Source: Fasciolopsis buskii
Taxonomy: Eukaryota; Platyhelminthes; Trematoda; Plagiorchiida; Fasciolidae
Direction: 5' to 3'
Length of the DNA stretch: 64,000 nt
Assembly: GCA_008360955.1 (NCBI GenBank)
Contig: LUCM01008319.1
Location: forward strand, 294,599 to 358,598
Shown: positions 11,502 to 23,616 of the stretch, piece after piece
How the letters are laid out: every line of letters begins with the position of its first letter
How positions within the stretch are numbered: the first letter of the stretch is position 1
Translations under genes and position numbers: made by a program
The notes under the pieces: model-generated
Seen by the model: only the letters and a program-made list of their open reading frames with translations
What the model was told of the DNA's origin: nothing
Databases searched by the model: none

Positions 11502-11527
11502 TAATAATAATAATAATAATAATAATA
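11502..11527. repeat. (TAA)n microsatellite
   Basis: A near-perfect run of TAA trinucleotides, eight to nine units, directly readable in the sequence. It is the longest perfect simple repeat in the window. Confidence 0.95.
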
Positions 11528-11719
11528 TTGGTGTTCTTGCTTTAGAATATTCGTTCGTCCGCGTCTCGCACCTACTGGCTTAGTCAATTGTAACAGACTC
11601 CTACGCACTGCTAACCTTTTCTGCGGTGGAACCAGAGGTGGATGTGTTTCCCAGTGCAAAGGCAACATAATCTTAACCATCGAATGAACACAAAAACAAT
11701 TCTGGCACATTATAAGCAT
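11502..11719 (-). mobile_element. possible retroposon 3' end with (TTA)n tail
   Basis: On the minus strand a GC-richer stretch with CTAAGCCAGTAGGTGCGAG and GACGCGGACGAACG runs straight into eight or more TTA repeats (plus strand (TAA)n, 11502-11527). Short microsatellite tails directly after a unique 3' region are typical of several non-LTR retrotransposon and SINE families. The stretch is open as protein (it includes LHWETHPPLVPP) and translates the repeat as a tyrosine run, but no enzyme motif is visible. It has no second copy in this window, so the mobile-element call rests only on the tail structure. A plain microsatellite is the alternative. Confidence 0.3.
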
Positions 11720-12660
11720 TGCATTTTGAAATCACCTCTGGGAAAATATTGTTTACTGGTCGGGTTAATGTAATTTGCGACTGTACAGAATCAATTTTGG
11801 TAGGATATTGTTCTTTTGTTTGCAAAGTGTTGATGAACCCGGAGCTTGCTTTAGTTCGTGAATTCGCATGGTCGGAGGTAGGCTAAGGATGCAAACAACA
11901 CTACTTTGAACTTAATCTAATCAAAGAAGTAGCTTCTGATTTTCCAATGCAAAAATTGAATCGTTGTATAATTCCGTCCCCTAGCCCCTGTACAGAGTTA
12001 AGTCATTGAATGCTTTTCGGATTTTATGCAAACGCTTTTGGGCATTAAGTGGCTTTTAGTATGCTATCAAGGTGCAGCAAAGATCATTCCATAGAATGTC
12101 ACGAAATGCTTCAATGAGCCGTGGTAGTCCAACTCTGTTAGCAAGAACACAAATGCTTAGTTTATTTTTTGAAAATCCAATTTATATTTGTTGTAACTTA
12201 AGTAAACCAAATTTAATTTGCCTCCCTTTATCGACGAGAACACACCAACATTGTTTTATGCAATGTTACTTCGTGATTGACGATGTCAACACTATAGTTG
12301 GTCAATGACTGACTGGCGCAAAATCTTGCAGTGGTTATATTAGAAAAACTGTTCTGCTTGATTTACATTTCATTTGGTTTCAGAGTCAATCGGAACTAAT
12401 TAGCCGTCAGCTGTCGCGTCTCACTCTCGCAAATTTCTCATCACGTTATACACATTCCTGTTCTTTGGATTCATCGAATGTTGTTCTCCTCTAATTTGGG
12501 GAAATCCGCATGACTGTTTTCTCGGTGGTTATTGTTTCACTTCAAAAGTAGTATATAGAATGCCGGAGAAGTGAACAAAGTTACCACTTGTAATGTGGCC
12601 AACTTCGCAAGGTGACAATCACAGTAATTATTTCTTCTCTCGTAAATGTATTTCTTGAAC

Positions 12661-14667
12661 TGAGGTATGTTAACAAAAATACCCATGCGGGAAAACGCTG
12701 CAACCACACAACCCGAGTGTCGTTTGACCATCTGTCCTAAACACTTACCCTACGATCGACACAAGTACAAAATAGTTCATATCTAGTTCCGAGTTTATGG
12801 CCAATACTGTTTATTCAATTCCGTGTTTCCAGGCGCGAGGCGTACAAAAATTAACGTCGTTAAACTGTTTTATCCGTACCCTTTTCGGAAAGGCATTCAT
12901 TGTGAGGCAAACAGTTTACGAAAACATAGGGTCATAATGCGAGACCGGCTAGTTCTGCGCTCTTTCACATTAAAGAATTGATCAAGACTGTTTTTGAGTG
13001 CATCTGTTTGAGATTACTTCCGATCTCTATGTGTCCCAACAAAGCATGGCTATTTAAACGCGAACTCAGCTAATTCGTAGATCTTTGGCTTGGGATAGCG
13101 ACAAAATCAATTGCTGGAGTCCGCTAAAATTGATCTGGTTGCCCGTCAGACGTTGCTTTCAAACATCTTGGAACCAGTTTGTCGAGAACTGCTGTGAACG
13201 GGCTTGTGGTTTTGTTGTTGGTCCAAAGCACTCGACATCTTTACTTCCTCACGTTTCAACATTCACAACCCGATAATTGTCCCAATGTACTACTGACACA
13301 AAGACTTGCGCCTCTACCGCGTTTCCACCTACCTTACCATTATTCCTAATCCTTCTGCACAGCCGCAATACAATACGGATATCTTGCAAATACTCACTTT
13401 GACCGTCTTTTATGTTACTTTTCATTTAACCCAAAGTAAACTCATGCCAGAACGTCATCGGTCTTCAACCAAACACTTGGATTCATTTCACACGAGAGGT
13501 GAAACAAATTATTGAGTAACTAAAGCAAAATATAACGGTACTTTTGGTAGATAAAGTGAGCTATACAAAGTAAAAGATTGGTCTAATTTATTGTCGCCAG
13601 ACTAGGCAATGCAAACATGGACTGAATTGGTTCTCCTACTTGAACATAAGCTGCCAAAGATAGACATGGGACTTGGAGTAGGACAGAACGTAATCTAGAT
13701 GCTGTTGATAAATACTTTATATAAAAAGGCACTAGTTGTTCGGACTTTGGGTAGAATGGATAGTGAGCCCATTTGGAAGCGAGGAGTCGTCAACGGTACC
13801 AGCGACCATTCTACTAGAAGGCAGCTGGGAATTCCTTTTTACTACATTTTACGCGAAACATTTGCACATTTGGACTACTTGTATTGTATCGTTTTGCTGT
13901 GTGGTGGGATTCTAATAAAAAATAATAGCAATGGTTCGAAACTGCCTTGAAAACATGTTTCAGAATTTCACGAAATTGAGATGACAACGGTCACAGAGAA
14001 TATGCTGACGAGCACAGTCATAGCTTTCCAAAGAGAAACTGCATCCAATTTGAGAATAGTTGATGATAAATGGTCTAGACTAACAGTGGAAGCAGTTTCA
14101 GAAGATCAAAGAAGCTTCAATGTTTCGTCGAAAAAGAAGTCTCAAATTCTACGGTGCCAGGCATTGTACAAGGCTGAATGGTTTCAAAAAACGATGGAAT
14201 GAATGCGATATTCAGATTATTGGCATTTGAATGGCATCGCGTTGCCAAAAGCGTTACGCATACAGGTGCCGCATACCAAGCCAAAGGATTTTACCGTTGG
14301 TGGTGTCCAAAACCAAGCGGAGAAGTATAAGTTCAAGTCTTTTACTTCCTGTTTGACCAACAGCGAGTAGTGTTTCACCGAAATCCGGTCATGAAGTTTG
14401 TGAGCCGCGTCTTTCATTAGCTTGGTATACCTCAGCAAAGGGAAATTTATGGTGCCTCTGTTACAGAACGCCCATTTAAAGCGATTGCATAAGGCGAATT
14501 TTCATTCATTGTCTGTGTTAGCAAGTCTGGAACAGCGAAGAAGCATTCATGAAGAAACTAAAAAATGCCTTGGGGAGATTTATGAAACAAGGGAATATTT
14601 TGTTGCATTTGAACTGCTTCGTTTTGACAAAAGAAAGCTGCTCAGAGTGGGAACAAACGGTAGATGA
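12661..14667 (+). pseudogene. stop-depleted frame, possible decayed coding sequence
   Basis: One frame (codons starting at 12661, 12664 and so on) can be followed for about 669 codons with roughly 16 internal stops. About 43 would be expected from the base composition. Open runs without a stop include 13297-13512, 13699-13947, 13951-14199, 14203-14367 and 14404-14664. Several segments have protein-like composition, for example LESAKIDLVARQTLLSNILE at about 13123 and LEQRRSIHEETKKCLGEIYE near 14527. The frame is constant, with no evident shift, which is unusual for an old pseudogene. I recognise no family and see no reverse-transcriptase, integrase or transposase motif. An overlapping minus-strand frame (14217-14438) is also open, so composition bias could contribute. 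Confidence 0.25.
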
Positions 14668-14896
14668 AAAGTGAATTATGATAATGACTAATGAATGAAA
14701 TCACAGACGAAAAAAGATCAGCAAGACTGGTTATTACTCCACAAAAATGATATTGCCCCTGGCAAGGATGAGGCTGGCCAGCTAACTCGCAAACGGTCAG
14801 GAAGTGCGGGCGTGATTAAAAGGGCCAACAATGGAGCATAAATAACTAGACTGTTGAGACAAAGACAGTTTTGAAAGCATCATAAGTTCCTAAACC

Positions 14897-15055
14897 CTCC
14901 TTTATGGATGAACCAACCTTGTACATCAATTTTCAGTAAGAAGGTTGCATCCAACCAGGAGATGCTAAATGAGAGGCGTAACCGGCAATGAAAGGAATCG
15001 AACGCATTACCTTCGTGTTCAAAACCAAGACCTTATCCTTTCTACCATTGCCCGT
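14897..15055 (-). mobile_element. tRNA-derived SINE, copy B (diverged)
   Basis: On the minus strand it shows an A-box-like GGTAGAAAGGATAAGG and a B-box-like CGTTCGATTCC followed by TTTCATTGCCGG, matching the 3' end of the tRNA part in the other copies. The body is poorly conserved, but the tail-proximal block TTACTGAAAATTGATGTACA aligns with the corresponding TTCCTG...GATGTGCA block of the others. It is probably the oldest of the four copies. No target-site duplication is visible. Confidence 0.65.
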
Positions 15056-15716
15056 TTGGCAGTTTGTAGACCTGACTAGTATCACTTTCAGAAGAAGACC
15101 GAGCTGCATATTTTTTTATCGCGCCATGATAATGGGGAAATGTGGGATGACATTTAATTATCAAACCATCAACTCCTCTAATGCACTAAATAAACACGTC
15201 TGGACTTGCCAGACTATTGGCTACTAATGTAGGCAACATCAGAGCCGGCTTTCTTCTTGCACTCAGTCTTTTCTGACGAAAGCACAGATATATTCCAGCA
15301 GAAGGAACTCAATTAAAATATTTTCATTGAGCTAGGATTTATGGACACAAATAACAGCTGGTTGAATGAATTTGAGAGTCCAAAACATTGCCGGTGCTGC
15401 TAGTCAAAGCTGGCACGGCAATCTTGCGTGCGACTAGCCGCCGGTTAGCAAGCATGCAGTTCTTGGGCTAGACCGATTTCGACAAGAGCACAGAAACTAG
15501 GTTGGTAGGGTAAGACCACCTGGAGTGATGGAGTCCCTCGAATAATGAAGTCCAAGCAACATGATGAACTTGCGTGAAAAACTCTAGACGTAATGAAAGC
15601 AACTAAGGGAGTCGCAAATTCACTAAACATTTGCACGGTTGTCCAAATTTTGACGAATTCTGACCTAGTGGAAGCACGAAAAGGAGACGGAAAGATAATT
15701 TTAAAAAACTGGTGCT

Positions 15717-15742
15717 GGATTTCATAGCAAGCTATGAAATCC
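15717..15742. repeat. perfect 12-bp inverted repeat with 2-base loop
   Basis: GGATTTCATAGC and its exact reverse complement GCTATGAAATCC are separated by only AA. The flanks partly continue the symmetry (TGCT and AGCA). In RNA this would form a tight hairpin, but the 2-base loop makes cruciform or recombination origins as likely as a functional RNA. Confidence 0.9.
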
Positions 15743-15782
15743 ACAGCAAAAGATGAGCATCATCAATAGGCCTGAAAACCTC

Positions 15783-15807
15783 AGCAATGAAGTAGCAATG
15801 AAGTAGC
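15783..15807. repeat. 11-bp tandem duplication
   Basis: AGCAATGAAGT occurs twice in direct succession, followed by AGC of a third unit. It lies 40 bases from the hairpin at 15717-15742 and looks like a recent replication-slippage event. Confidence 0.9.
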
Positions 15808-18800
15808 GCATTCCGACTAACAGATAATCTGTTCTTTATATGAAGGATTTTATTTCTAGAAGGATCCCTCATACATAAACAACATCCAAGTTGCCAGTAA
15901 AAACTGCGGAATCACTATAAAGCTGTTTCACTCTTGCTGGGAATCATCAGCACTGCCAGCTGAAGAAGGAAGAACCCGGACCGATTGACTGTCAGTAGAA
16001 AACACCTTATCTGTTTGGCTAGTCGGACTAGTTCTCATCGATTCAGCAACTTCAACACCACGTGAATTATCCCGCTTATATGCACCCAAATCGTACAGGC
16101 CACAGACAAACTGTGTACCAGAAAAACGATTCCGGGTTGTTCGTTCCTAGTTCGCATTCTAGTTCGGGCATTACTGATTGTTCCTAACGCGCATGGAACA
16201 CGTATACAGTGCTTCAGTGAATTTTGATAGCAAATCCGTTGTTGAGAATGCATGATGAATCATTCAGAAAATCAAATTGATGATTTTGTCGAGTGATGCT
16301 ACGGATCGGTAACCTCTTCAACGAACTTCATGAACACCAGCCTCGATGGCTTTAAGTACAGATTGGACTAACGTGGTACACATTGTTCGAAGTGATATGC
16401 GCAGCAGTCAAGTGTACTTAAAGATTAAATCTCTGGACATGAACCCATGTTGATAAGTTAAGAAGTCTTGTGAATTTATTTTCATCATTCCTTTCTATAT
16501 GTGGTTGAATTTCGCAATTCCCATAAATTATTGTACTAAGCTCGCGAAAACATTACCTAGATTATCGGTTTTGAAATAAAATGTGTCATGCATCAACCTC
16601 CGTTTGACAGGGAATATAATGAGCAAGAATGGTTCACTGGTTTGGCAGGCTATTGTCACGTGCTCTTACCGGTTCCCGTCATAATTTAGGATTTGTTCTA
16701 CAAGTGTTCAAAATGAGTTGGATTAAATAAGACTCAAAAGACACTCCAAATGTGAATGGTTTCTCAAGTACTAATTAAAGAGACCAGTTCCGGTAATTAT
16801 TCGCCCTTTGACAATCTTCAAACACAACACCCATTCCGTACACGTGATTATGCATCCATCACTTCTAATCCTGTGATTACGATTCACCGAGCACTTAGAC
16901 GTATATTTGCTTTTACGAAAAGCCCCGAATAAATTCATCTCTAAATGACGAGAATCGAAGCATGTACTTATTGATTGGTTTTACCAAACTAACTAGACAT
17001 TGTTCACTTTTCTTTTCATTTTTACTACGAAAATGATAATAAATTGTAGTAGATGGCAAAACTTTCTTGCTGTCCAATGTAAATTTACAAATGATCAGCA
17101 GTTGTTGAATTGGGAATTTTCTAATGCAATTCCTAATATGAAGAGCCTAAACACGAGGGAGTTCATTTTTACCGCATCATCCAAGGTATTCGCGCGAAAA
17201 TTTTTGAGTAAGAAAAACGGAATCGCCAGCAGCGTCCGTGTGTTAAAAGGGGATGGTCTTAGCACCGCTAACATGGTATGCCTATGAATTATGGAGCTAG
17301 AAAGGAAGCAATATCCAAGCGCAGAATGTCAACGGCGAAGGGGCAAACGAACAGAGGAAACTCCATGCGATAAGATTGAGGGATAATACCTCGCATGCTC
17401 ACGGCAACAGCAATCGGCGCAGGAGGCTGTCTTACGTGCACAACTCCAGTTTAATCACCGGAGCCGCTAGGTTCACAGATTCTGTCAGCAACCCCCTGCG
17501 AAGCCCTTTGCCGTGAAGTACGGGATTTCCCATGATCGGCTTTTAAACTTGTTACTGGATCCATCAATGGGATTGGACTGCTGACAGCCCGGAATGTATA
17601 TTCGCAAATGGCAGTTGGGACGTGATCCGGTATCTTTTAGGCGGGCACCTCGTCGAATTTTATGCATGCTGTGCAACAGTCAGAGAACACGATTGAGGCT
17701 AATAAGGCAACCTCTCCTTGGACCACCGATTGATAAATTGCTAGATGCAAGCTGCATCCAAGGCATGAGCAGCAGGAATAGTTCAACTTAGGCTATTGGA
17801 TGAATGGTGTTTTATGTTTCATAGCATTTTGTTACCTCTAGGAGATTCTCCGAGTTTTTTACTGTGTAATTTGAGGTTATCGATAAGCAGATATGGAAAA
17901 GCAGAAACACTGCGCAACATGGAACCGTGCTATTTTACATGACCAATTTGTCACTACCAAAATCTCTTGCTCTCACTTACTCCCGAAAGGGTTAGACGAA
18001 ATGTGTGCGGTAAATAATTATATCATGATTGAAAACAATCTTTGGACTGAGTACTTTTCTTTCAAAATAGTTTTATGCACTGACAGCACATTTCTCATTG
18101 TTAGTCGTTCGTGATTTTGTCTTATTACTATGCGTGAGCAATAATTAAACTGCCAAAACCTATTTTTTGTACAGTAACAAATGCAGACAGGTAGTCCAAT
18201 GTGGAGGCTTTATCTGTTTCCTCTGTCCTCGATACTACTTACCAAGTCAGGTCTGAAATGCAAATGATTAGGTTACACTATTGCTGCATCAGTCTTAGTG
18301 GACAATGACAATCTTTTACTGGTCTTCGCCCCCTAAGTTAGTGATATCTGATGAAAGAAACGGAAGAACCGAATACCGTGCTTGATAATACCCATGGGTT
18401 GGCCGCAATTCAACAATTTTTAGTCAATGGGAGCTATATTTCACTAATTTATACATAGCAATCATTGCACCAGTCTACACACTTTTGGATGGGTCAGAAT
18501 ACCCGTTTCACCAGAACATGAGTTCAGTAAACCGATCCCGCAAACAGTTTACATTGGGATTAGAACCAACCATTCCATCAGACTGACGGTCAGAAGGACA
18601 TTTGTACGGATTAATTTATTCTCACTTTTTTATGGTTTACTGAATTCCTCCCCAGCCTGATCACTCCCAATCAGTTTGACTTCATGCTAATTCAACCTTT
18701 GTCGAATACATCCGAGTGAAATTTCCAGTGCGCGTTTCTTCTTAACACAACGGCGATAAGGGTCATGAACGTTTGGTCAAAATGATCATGTTACTGAAGG

Positions 18801-20729
18801 CTACTGGTGGAAATCTGAAGGGTCTAATACTGCTCACTCATCGACGTGCTGTTGGCCGTTTGTCGTATCCAAATGTGCACTTTGATGTCATTAATGAAAT
18901 CACAGGACCAACATTTCAATTCCATCTTCGACAAGCTAGTTCCATCAAAAGAAGCTGCATTGCAATGAAACTTTTGTTCGAGTTTATCGTGAACTGCTCC
19001 AAAATAGTTTGCAGCAAATGAACGGCCTTATCGAGATTTTAAGCGTCATCGGAAAAATTACTGGAAATTCTCAAGGCAATTTGATCGTCATTCAGTAAAA
19101 GTCTAGTTACCGTAACAGTCTGTCTCAGATTCATAGATCGTCGGTTGTACTTACATAATCTGAGCTGGCAGGAGTTTGTTGATAAGGCTCCTGAAAGTGA
19201 ATAAATGGAACTGTTACGAGGCGATGACTGCCAAAATAAGTGCTCCATTGGTGAGGTGATAAATTTGCCTCAGGGATGACACCTGATTTGCGTCACCCAG
19301 GAATAATCACTAATTTTACCGTACAATAAGCCAGGTTTTTAATTATAATTGCCATAACAGACATAGGAACCGTAATAGCAAACTTGCAAGCTCCGCACGA
19401 TTTCCCAAATGTAACTTATGCACAGTAAGGAGGTTAGCGCTAATTCGATTTTCATCAAAGTGGATGTCTCATTCAGTCTGGTCAATGTGATTATCGTTCT
19501 TCCTACGAAATATAGCCATGATATTCATCTGAATAACCTATCTCCACCGACTAGATGAATTTGGATTGGAACATTATCCGCCTCAAAGAAATATTTTGTT
19601 CAATAATCAGCAAGGACGTTTTCGGTAGGACATGAATTCATGGAAGAAAAAACATCACTGCCAGAACCCAAGGACAAACGGTATGAATAACTGCTCTACA
19701 GTAACTGTAAACCGGATTAACTACAGACGGTTAGCCACAATGGCAACTGTTGATATGCTACAATCAAGAATCGACAATGAAGTATCACTGTCAAAAAGCA
19801 GTCTGATCTGTACCAATATGTTTTTGTCAATTTAGAAGCTTCTTAGTCTGCATTAGGCAGTTTTACGTAAAACTGTTCGGGTACAGACCGCAGAGAAACG
19901 CTCAATAGAGAATGGCAATCCCAATTATCATTGTCTATTATCAGTTTCTATTAATGGGTGATTTTTCCTGCATGTTGCAAAACAGTAGAGTATGCAAACA
20001 CCACCACCTACTACTTAGTAATTGACGAATGGGATTTTTCATTATCGTTGGCCAAATTTCCACCCTCTTCTCAGCCTGCTAGACTCTCTGAATCCCATTT
20101 TAATTGCGAGATATAATGTTCTGCACAGTTACATGCCGACTTGAGAAGCTTTTTGGTCTGGCTTGGGGTTCTGTTCGTTCGAGATGCTTTCTGCCTTTCA
20201 TCAAGAAAGTGCAGATTAGAAACTGGCTGTCCCTACGGACCGATATCGCAGATATCCAATAAGTGACCAAAAGAAATAGCAGTTTCTAGTCAAGCACATG
20301 GCTCACAATAAAATTACACCTTAGTGACAAAAGTACACAGTATTTTCAAGATTACTTCCTGTGAAAAAATGTCAGATGGCCAAGCCGGCTGTGATGTGCG
20401 TTATTTACTCGTCACCGTATGATTTAGGTTTTAGACTGACTAGGAATAAGGAACCCCGATTGCGACCTAACTGTTAGAATGTGGCTCTTAGGGTAGGTGA
20501 CGTTTTTGCGTTCTGTTGCCTGCTATGCCGGCAGTCAGTGAAGCTGAGGTTATTCTGTACTCAGAAGTCCAAGCCTGCAACAAAGTCAAACACGTATAAT
20601 CAACAAATAACTCCGGACTAGACGGAAGCCACAAAGGTAGATTTCCGGTTAAGCATCCTCTCTTTATTTTGACCTTTTTACTTGCACTGACCAGCATTCT
20701 TTCTTTTGATGCAATGCCCACAACCTTAC

Positions 20730-20900
20730 CCAACCTCTCAAACTGCAGATATCTGACCGAAACATATCTCTTTTTTCCCGAGCACTCCAGATGACTCCGT
20801 TTGTCATCCGTAACTCGCTTCGGGCAAAGTGACTATTTATTCTTTGGTTCATCTTTGATGATTTCCCGACACCGTTGCCTGTGTGCACGGTGCCATCCAT
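20730..20900 (-). CDS. candidate first coding exon, unknown protein
   Basis: On the minus strand an ATG at 20898-20900 opens 57 codons that end in TGG followed by GTAAGG, a strong donor (plus 20724-20729). The peptide is basic and polar. It starts MDGTVHTGNGVGKSSKMNQR and ends RDMFRSDICSLRGW. About two thirds of codons begin with a purine, a coding-like bias. A stop codon stands immediately before the ATG in the same frame, so this would have to be a true initiator exon. The start context (TAAATGG) is not strong. No domain is recognisable and no neighbouring exon can be linked, so a chance combination is possible. Confidence 0.25.
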
Positions 20901-23109
20901 TTAAGAAACTGTCGTGGCTAACTAATAACAATGTGATTTGCTCCATTTGTCTGCAGCTCTGTTTCGTTAATTGGCTGATTAAAAATTAATGATATTTGGT
21001 CTTTTTCGCCACATTCCCACTATTTATGTCAAAATGTTATCTGTAGGAAATAATTTGACGAACAACACGTGAGGAGTTGATTGTTTAACTTGGATTACCC
21101 TGTAACGTTTATTTGTCAGTAGGCCACCAGGTGAGATAAGTTGTTCTCTGCTTTGTGCAATTCCCATAGTGGTTCATCATACCAAACACCCAACCCAGTT
21201 AGAGGATTACTTTCCCAGTCGACTTCGAATCGAAGTGCACTGGAAAACTAGTAACAGTGATGGAGTTCAAACAGTGTGAAATGAACATCCACGGCGTTGT
21301 TTGGGCTGGTCCACTATGGACAACTTCATTTCGGGACAAGCAAGCGGAGATGAAATTGAGTTCAGAAGAAGCGCACGATCAACTACTTGATGTCAACCAT
21401 TTCCAAAATTTCCGAGTAGACCAACCAACTTTCGCCAGTGAGGTTTTCCCAGTTTGATTACATTCAACCACTTTTGCAGATAATCTTTTGAGATACGGAC
21501 ACAAGCTTACAGTTGTAAATTATCACTTCCGAGCTTCCTTGTCAGATAGGTAACAGGAATGAAGATGAAACTGACCAAAGGTTCCTGGAGCAAGTTAACA
21601 CCAAATTAGTTCCTTTCAGTTTAACTGAAAACTAGGGTGGAAAATTCCTAATGCATGTTTGCTGTCTTAACATTTCTTAAAGTGCTCCATGATAAACAAC
21701 ACTTTTGATTAGTAGTTTTTGTTAGGCAATACAATCCAACAGGTTTTCGAAAATCGCGATACTGATACCACACTAGTGGAAACGAAAATTCTTCCGCACA
21801 ATACGTGAAAGCTTTACCGTGGATATCAAGCTGTTCACCTTGCAGCATTAAAGCCCCAATTTTCATTGGCTTTCCCCAGTGCACATCCATTCCAGTTGGA
21901 TTTTTGGCGTACATCCACCATGGGTCCCGAACTCTAACTCGAACTCCGAACGAATGAACTTGGATGTAACGCAGTATATATTGACTGAGTTAGCATAGGT
22001 AAGCACGTCGTGATATGATGCCTACCGGTCCGGCAACTCACTACCGATAGTTTTCAACGAGTGAGATGAAACAGTTGTACGGGGCTCGCCTAGTTCATCA
22101 ACATTCAAATGGGCGGTAGTGCGAAACAGTTTGAAAGCACTAATGAATTCTTCACTACATTCAAAGAAATCACTGGACCGCCAATGAAACGAATTCTATG
22201 ATTTATTGGGATCATTGCCGGTGGTCAGACTTCGAACAACAAGCGTGTAAAAGTTGTCTTCTGGCCTCCTAAGTGTACATTTGGCAAAATTTCATTAAAT
22301 TTCTACTAAGTGAAAAGTTTCTTGGTGAGTCACTCGTTCTTGTTTTCGTTACCATACTCATAAGTGACAGCAGCCAGGAGATAGTGATTATATTTCACTA
22401 TAACTTCCGAAATGAAAAATCCCCAAACGCTTGTTTTCCTGCGCATGCAGCTAGGCCAGCCGTGAAGGAATATGCGGCATGTAAATTCAAAAAGACGTCC
22501 GCAGTGATGGTCTTTTTTCACGGTTTGCTCGTTTCGTAATTTGTGACAAGGAGTGTGGCTTAATACCGCACTAACCAAATGTCGGTTCACTGAGCTAAAC
22601 GTCCGTGAGGATTTGGAGAAGGTAGAGGTAGATAATTGCTTTTTATTTTAATCGTTCCGCAAAAGAGTTAAATGTGAAACCTAGGAGGTGGTGATTTGAG
22701 TCAAAAACTTAATTCCAAATCAGCTAAGGTGAAAGTACTCCATGCACTTGTGAACCTTTGGAGGACAATGGTGAAGGCTAAATTCAAAAAGGAAAACAAT
22801 GATTGAGTGGACTTGTATGGTGTGACTACACTAAACACGGTGGGTGACAGGAAATGTTTAACAGTAACTGCGAAATGGTTCGAATCTATCACCTTTGCTA
22901 GAGTGGTACTGGGTGCCTTTCACCATCCATAGACACAGGTTAATATGCAAGCATTTGATTTGCGCTCGTTCTGTCTGTGTTCTGAGATGAACAGTAACGA
23001 TTGGCTACGAAAAAATGCGCGCACACTCTTTTCTCAATATCGTAAAAGCAGCTGGCAATATGCAATCTTTAAAATGTGATGTTTCAAACCTATTCTGACA
23101 TTTTAGACT
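20901..23109. other. non-coding stretch
   Basis: Overlapping short frames occur on both strands (for example 21648-21914(-), and 22273-22539(+) against 22330-22590(-)), none with motifs. A slightly GC-richer patch at 21930-22260 may be an old repeat. Nothing else is supportable. Confidence 0.4.
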
Positions 23110-23616
23110 TCATGCGAGATTGTGTTGAAAAAATTTCTTCTCGAAGTCGATTGTGCACCAGATGAATTGCAAGTTCATAAATCCAATGCATCTACAGGAC
23201 CCTGTATTCTCTTTATAAGGAGTAATGAATAAAATGGCAGTCTTCTTGTTTGTCCTTAAACAAAGGATATTACGAAGATTCCGTCGAATCTGTGAGTTGC
23301 ACACAAAACCTGTCGTTTGACAAGCTGGTTGAGTAAACTTGTAAAATGAGTTTAGCTTTGTAACAATCAAACAAAGACATAGCTTCGTTGACTTTCGCGT
23401 GTCCTTTTGCAGCCGAAGAACATCATTTGAGAAACAATACTGAAAGGTTGACACACATTTCTGGTTCGCTATTTTTGTAACTCCCTTGGGAAAAAGACTA
23501 AAAGCTGGTGTGTTCAAAGTTTCATACTCTCCGGGCATACGTGCATGGTGTAAGTGCTTGCGCTGCAAACAGTTCAATGGCACTCCCGAAATATTTGTCA
23601 TCCATGAACCCAACAT
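23110..23616 (-). CDS. longest ATG-initiated frame in the window, unknown product
   Basis: An uninterrupted 168-codon frame runs from ATG (23614-23616) to TGA. From base composition I estimate about a one-in-ten chance of a frame this long arising randomly in 64 kb, so length alone is mild support. The product would have about 11 cysteines, no signal peptide and no obvious membrane helix. It includes LRLQKDTRKSTKLCLCLIV, FVCNSQIRRNLRNILCLRTN and TGSCRCIGFMNL. No catalytic or structural motif is recognisable. It could be a single-exon gene, a lineage-specific protein, or an accidental open frame. There is no recognisable start context or nearby promoter. Confidence 0.25.
   Translation of the reverse strand: MLGSWMTNISGVPLNCLQRKHLHHARMPGEYETLNTPAFSLFPKGVTKIANQKCVSTFQYCFSNDVLRLQKDTRKSTKLCLCLIVTKLNSFYKFTQPACQTTGFVCNSQIRRNLRNILCLRTNKKTAILFITPYKENTGSCRCIGFMNLQFIWCTIDFEKKFFQHNLA

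Larger units (their letters stand above)
11307..12660. other. non-coding 3' flank with simple repeat and possible retroposon tail
   Basis: This follows the candidate terminal exon. Apart from the (TAA)n run and adjacent GC-richer stretch described separately, I see only short frames without motifs, including a 78-codon frame at 12072-12308(+). Confidence 0.4.
15056..20729. other. gene-poor stretch
   Basis: Nearly 5.7 kb without a convincing gene. Open frames are 99 codons or fewer and lack motifs. The part from about 17290 to 17760 is richer in G+C than its surroundings and may be an old repeat, but it has no second copy here. A segment near 15930-15990 (GGGAATCATCAGCACTGCCA and neighbours) has the feel of a retroelement 3' end, without proof. 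Two small structures (15717-15742 and 15783-15807) are listed separately. Confidence 0.4.

Noticed and set aside
14002..14045. Hammerhead-ribozyme-like core (CTGACGA ... GAAAC)
   Set aside because: No pairing stem II between the two core boxes and no suitable cleavage triplet with flanking stems. A similar CTGATGA...GAAAC at about 18349 fails for the same reason.
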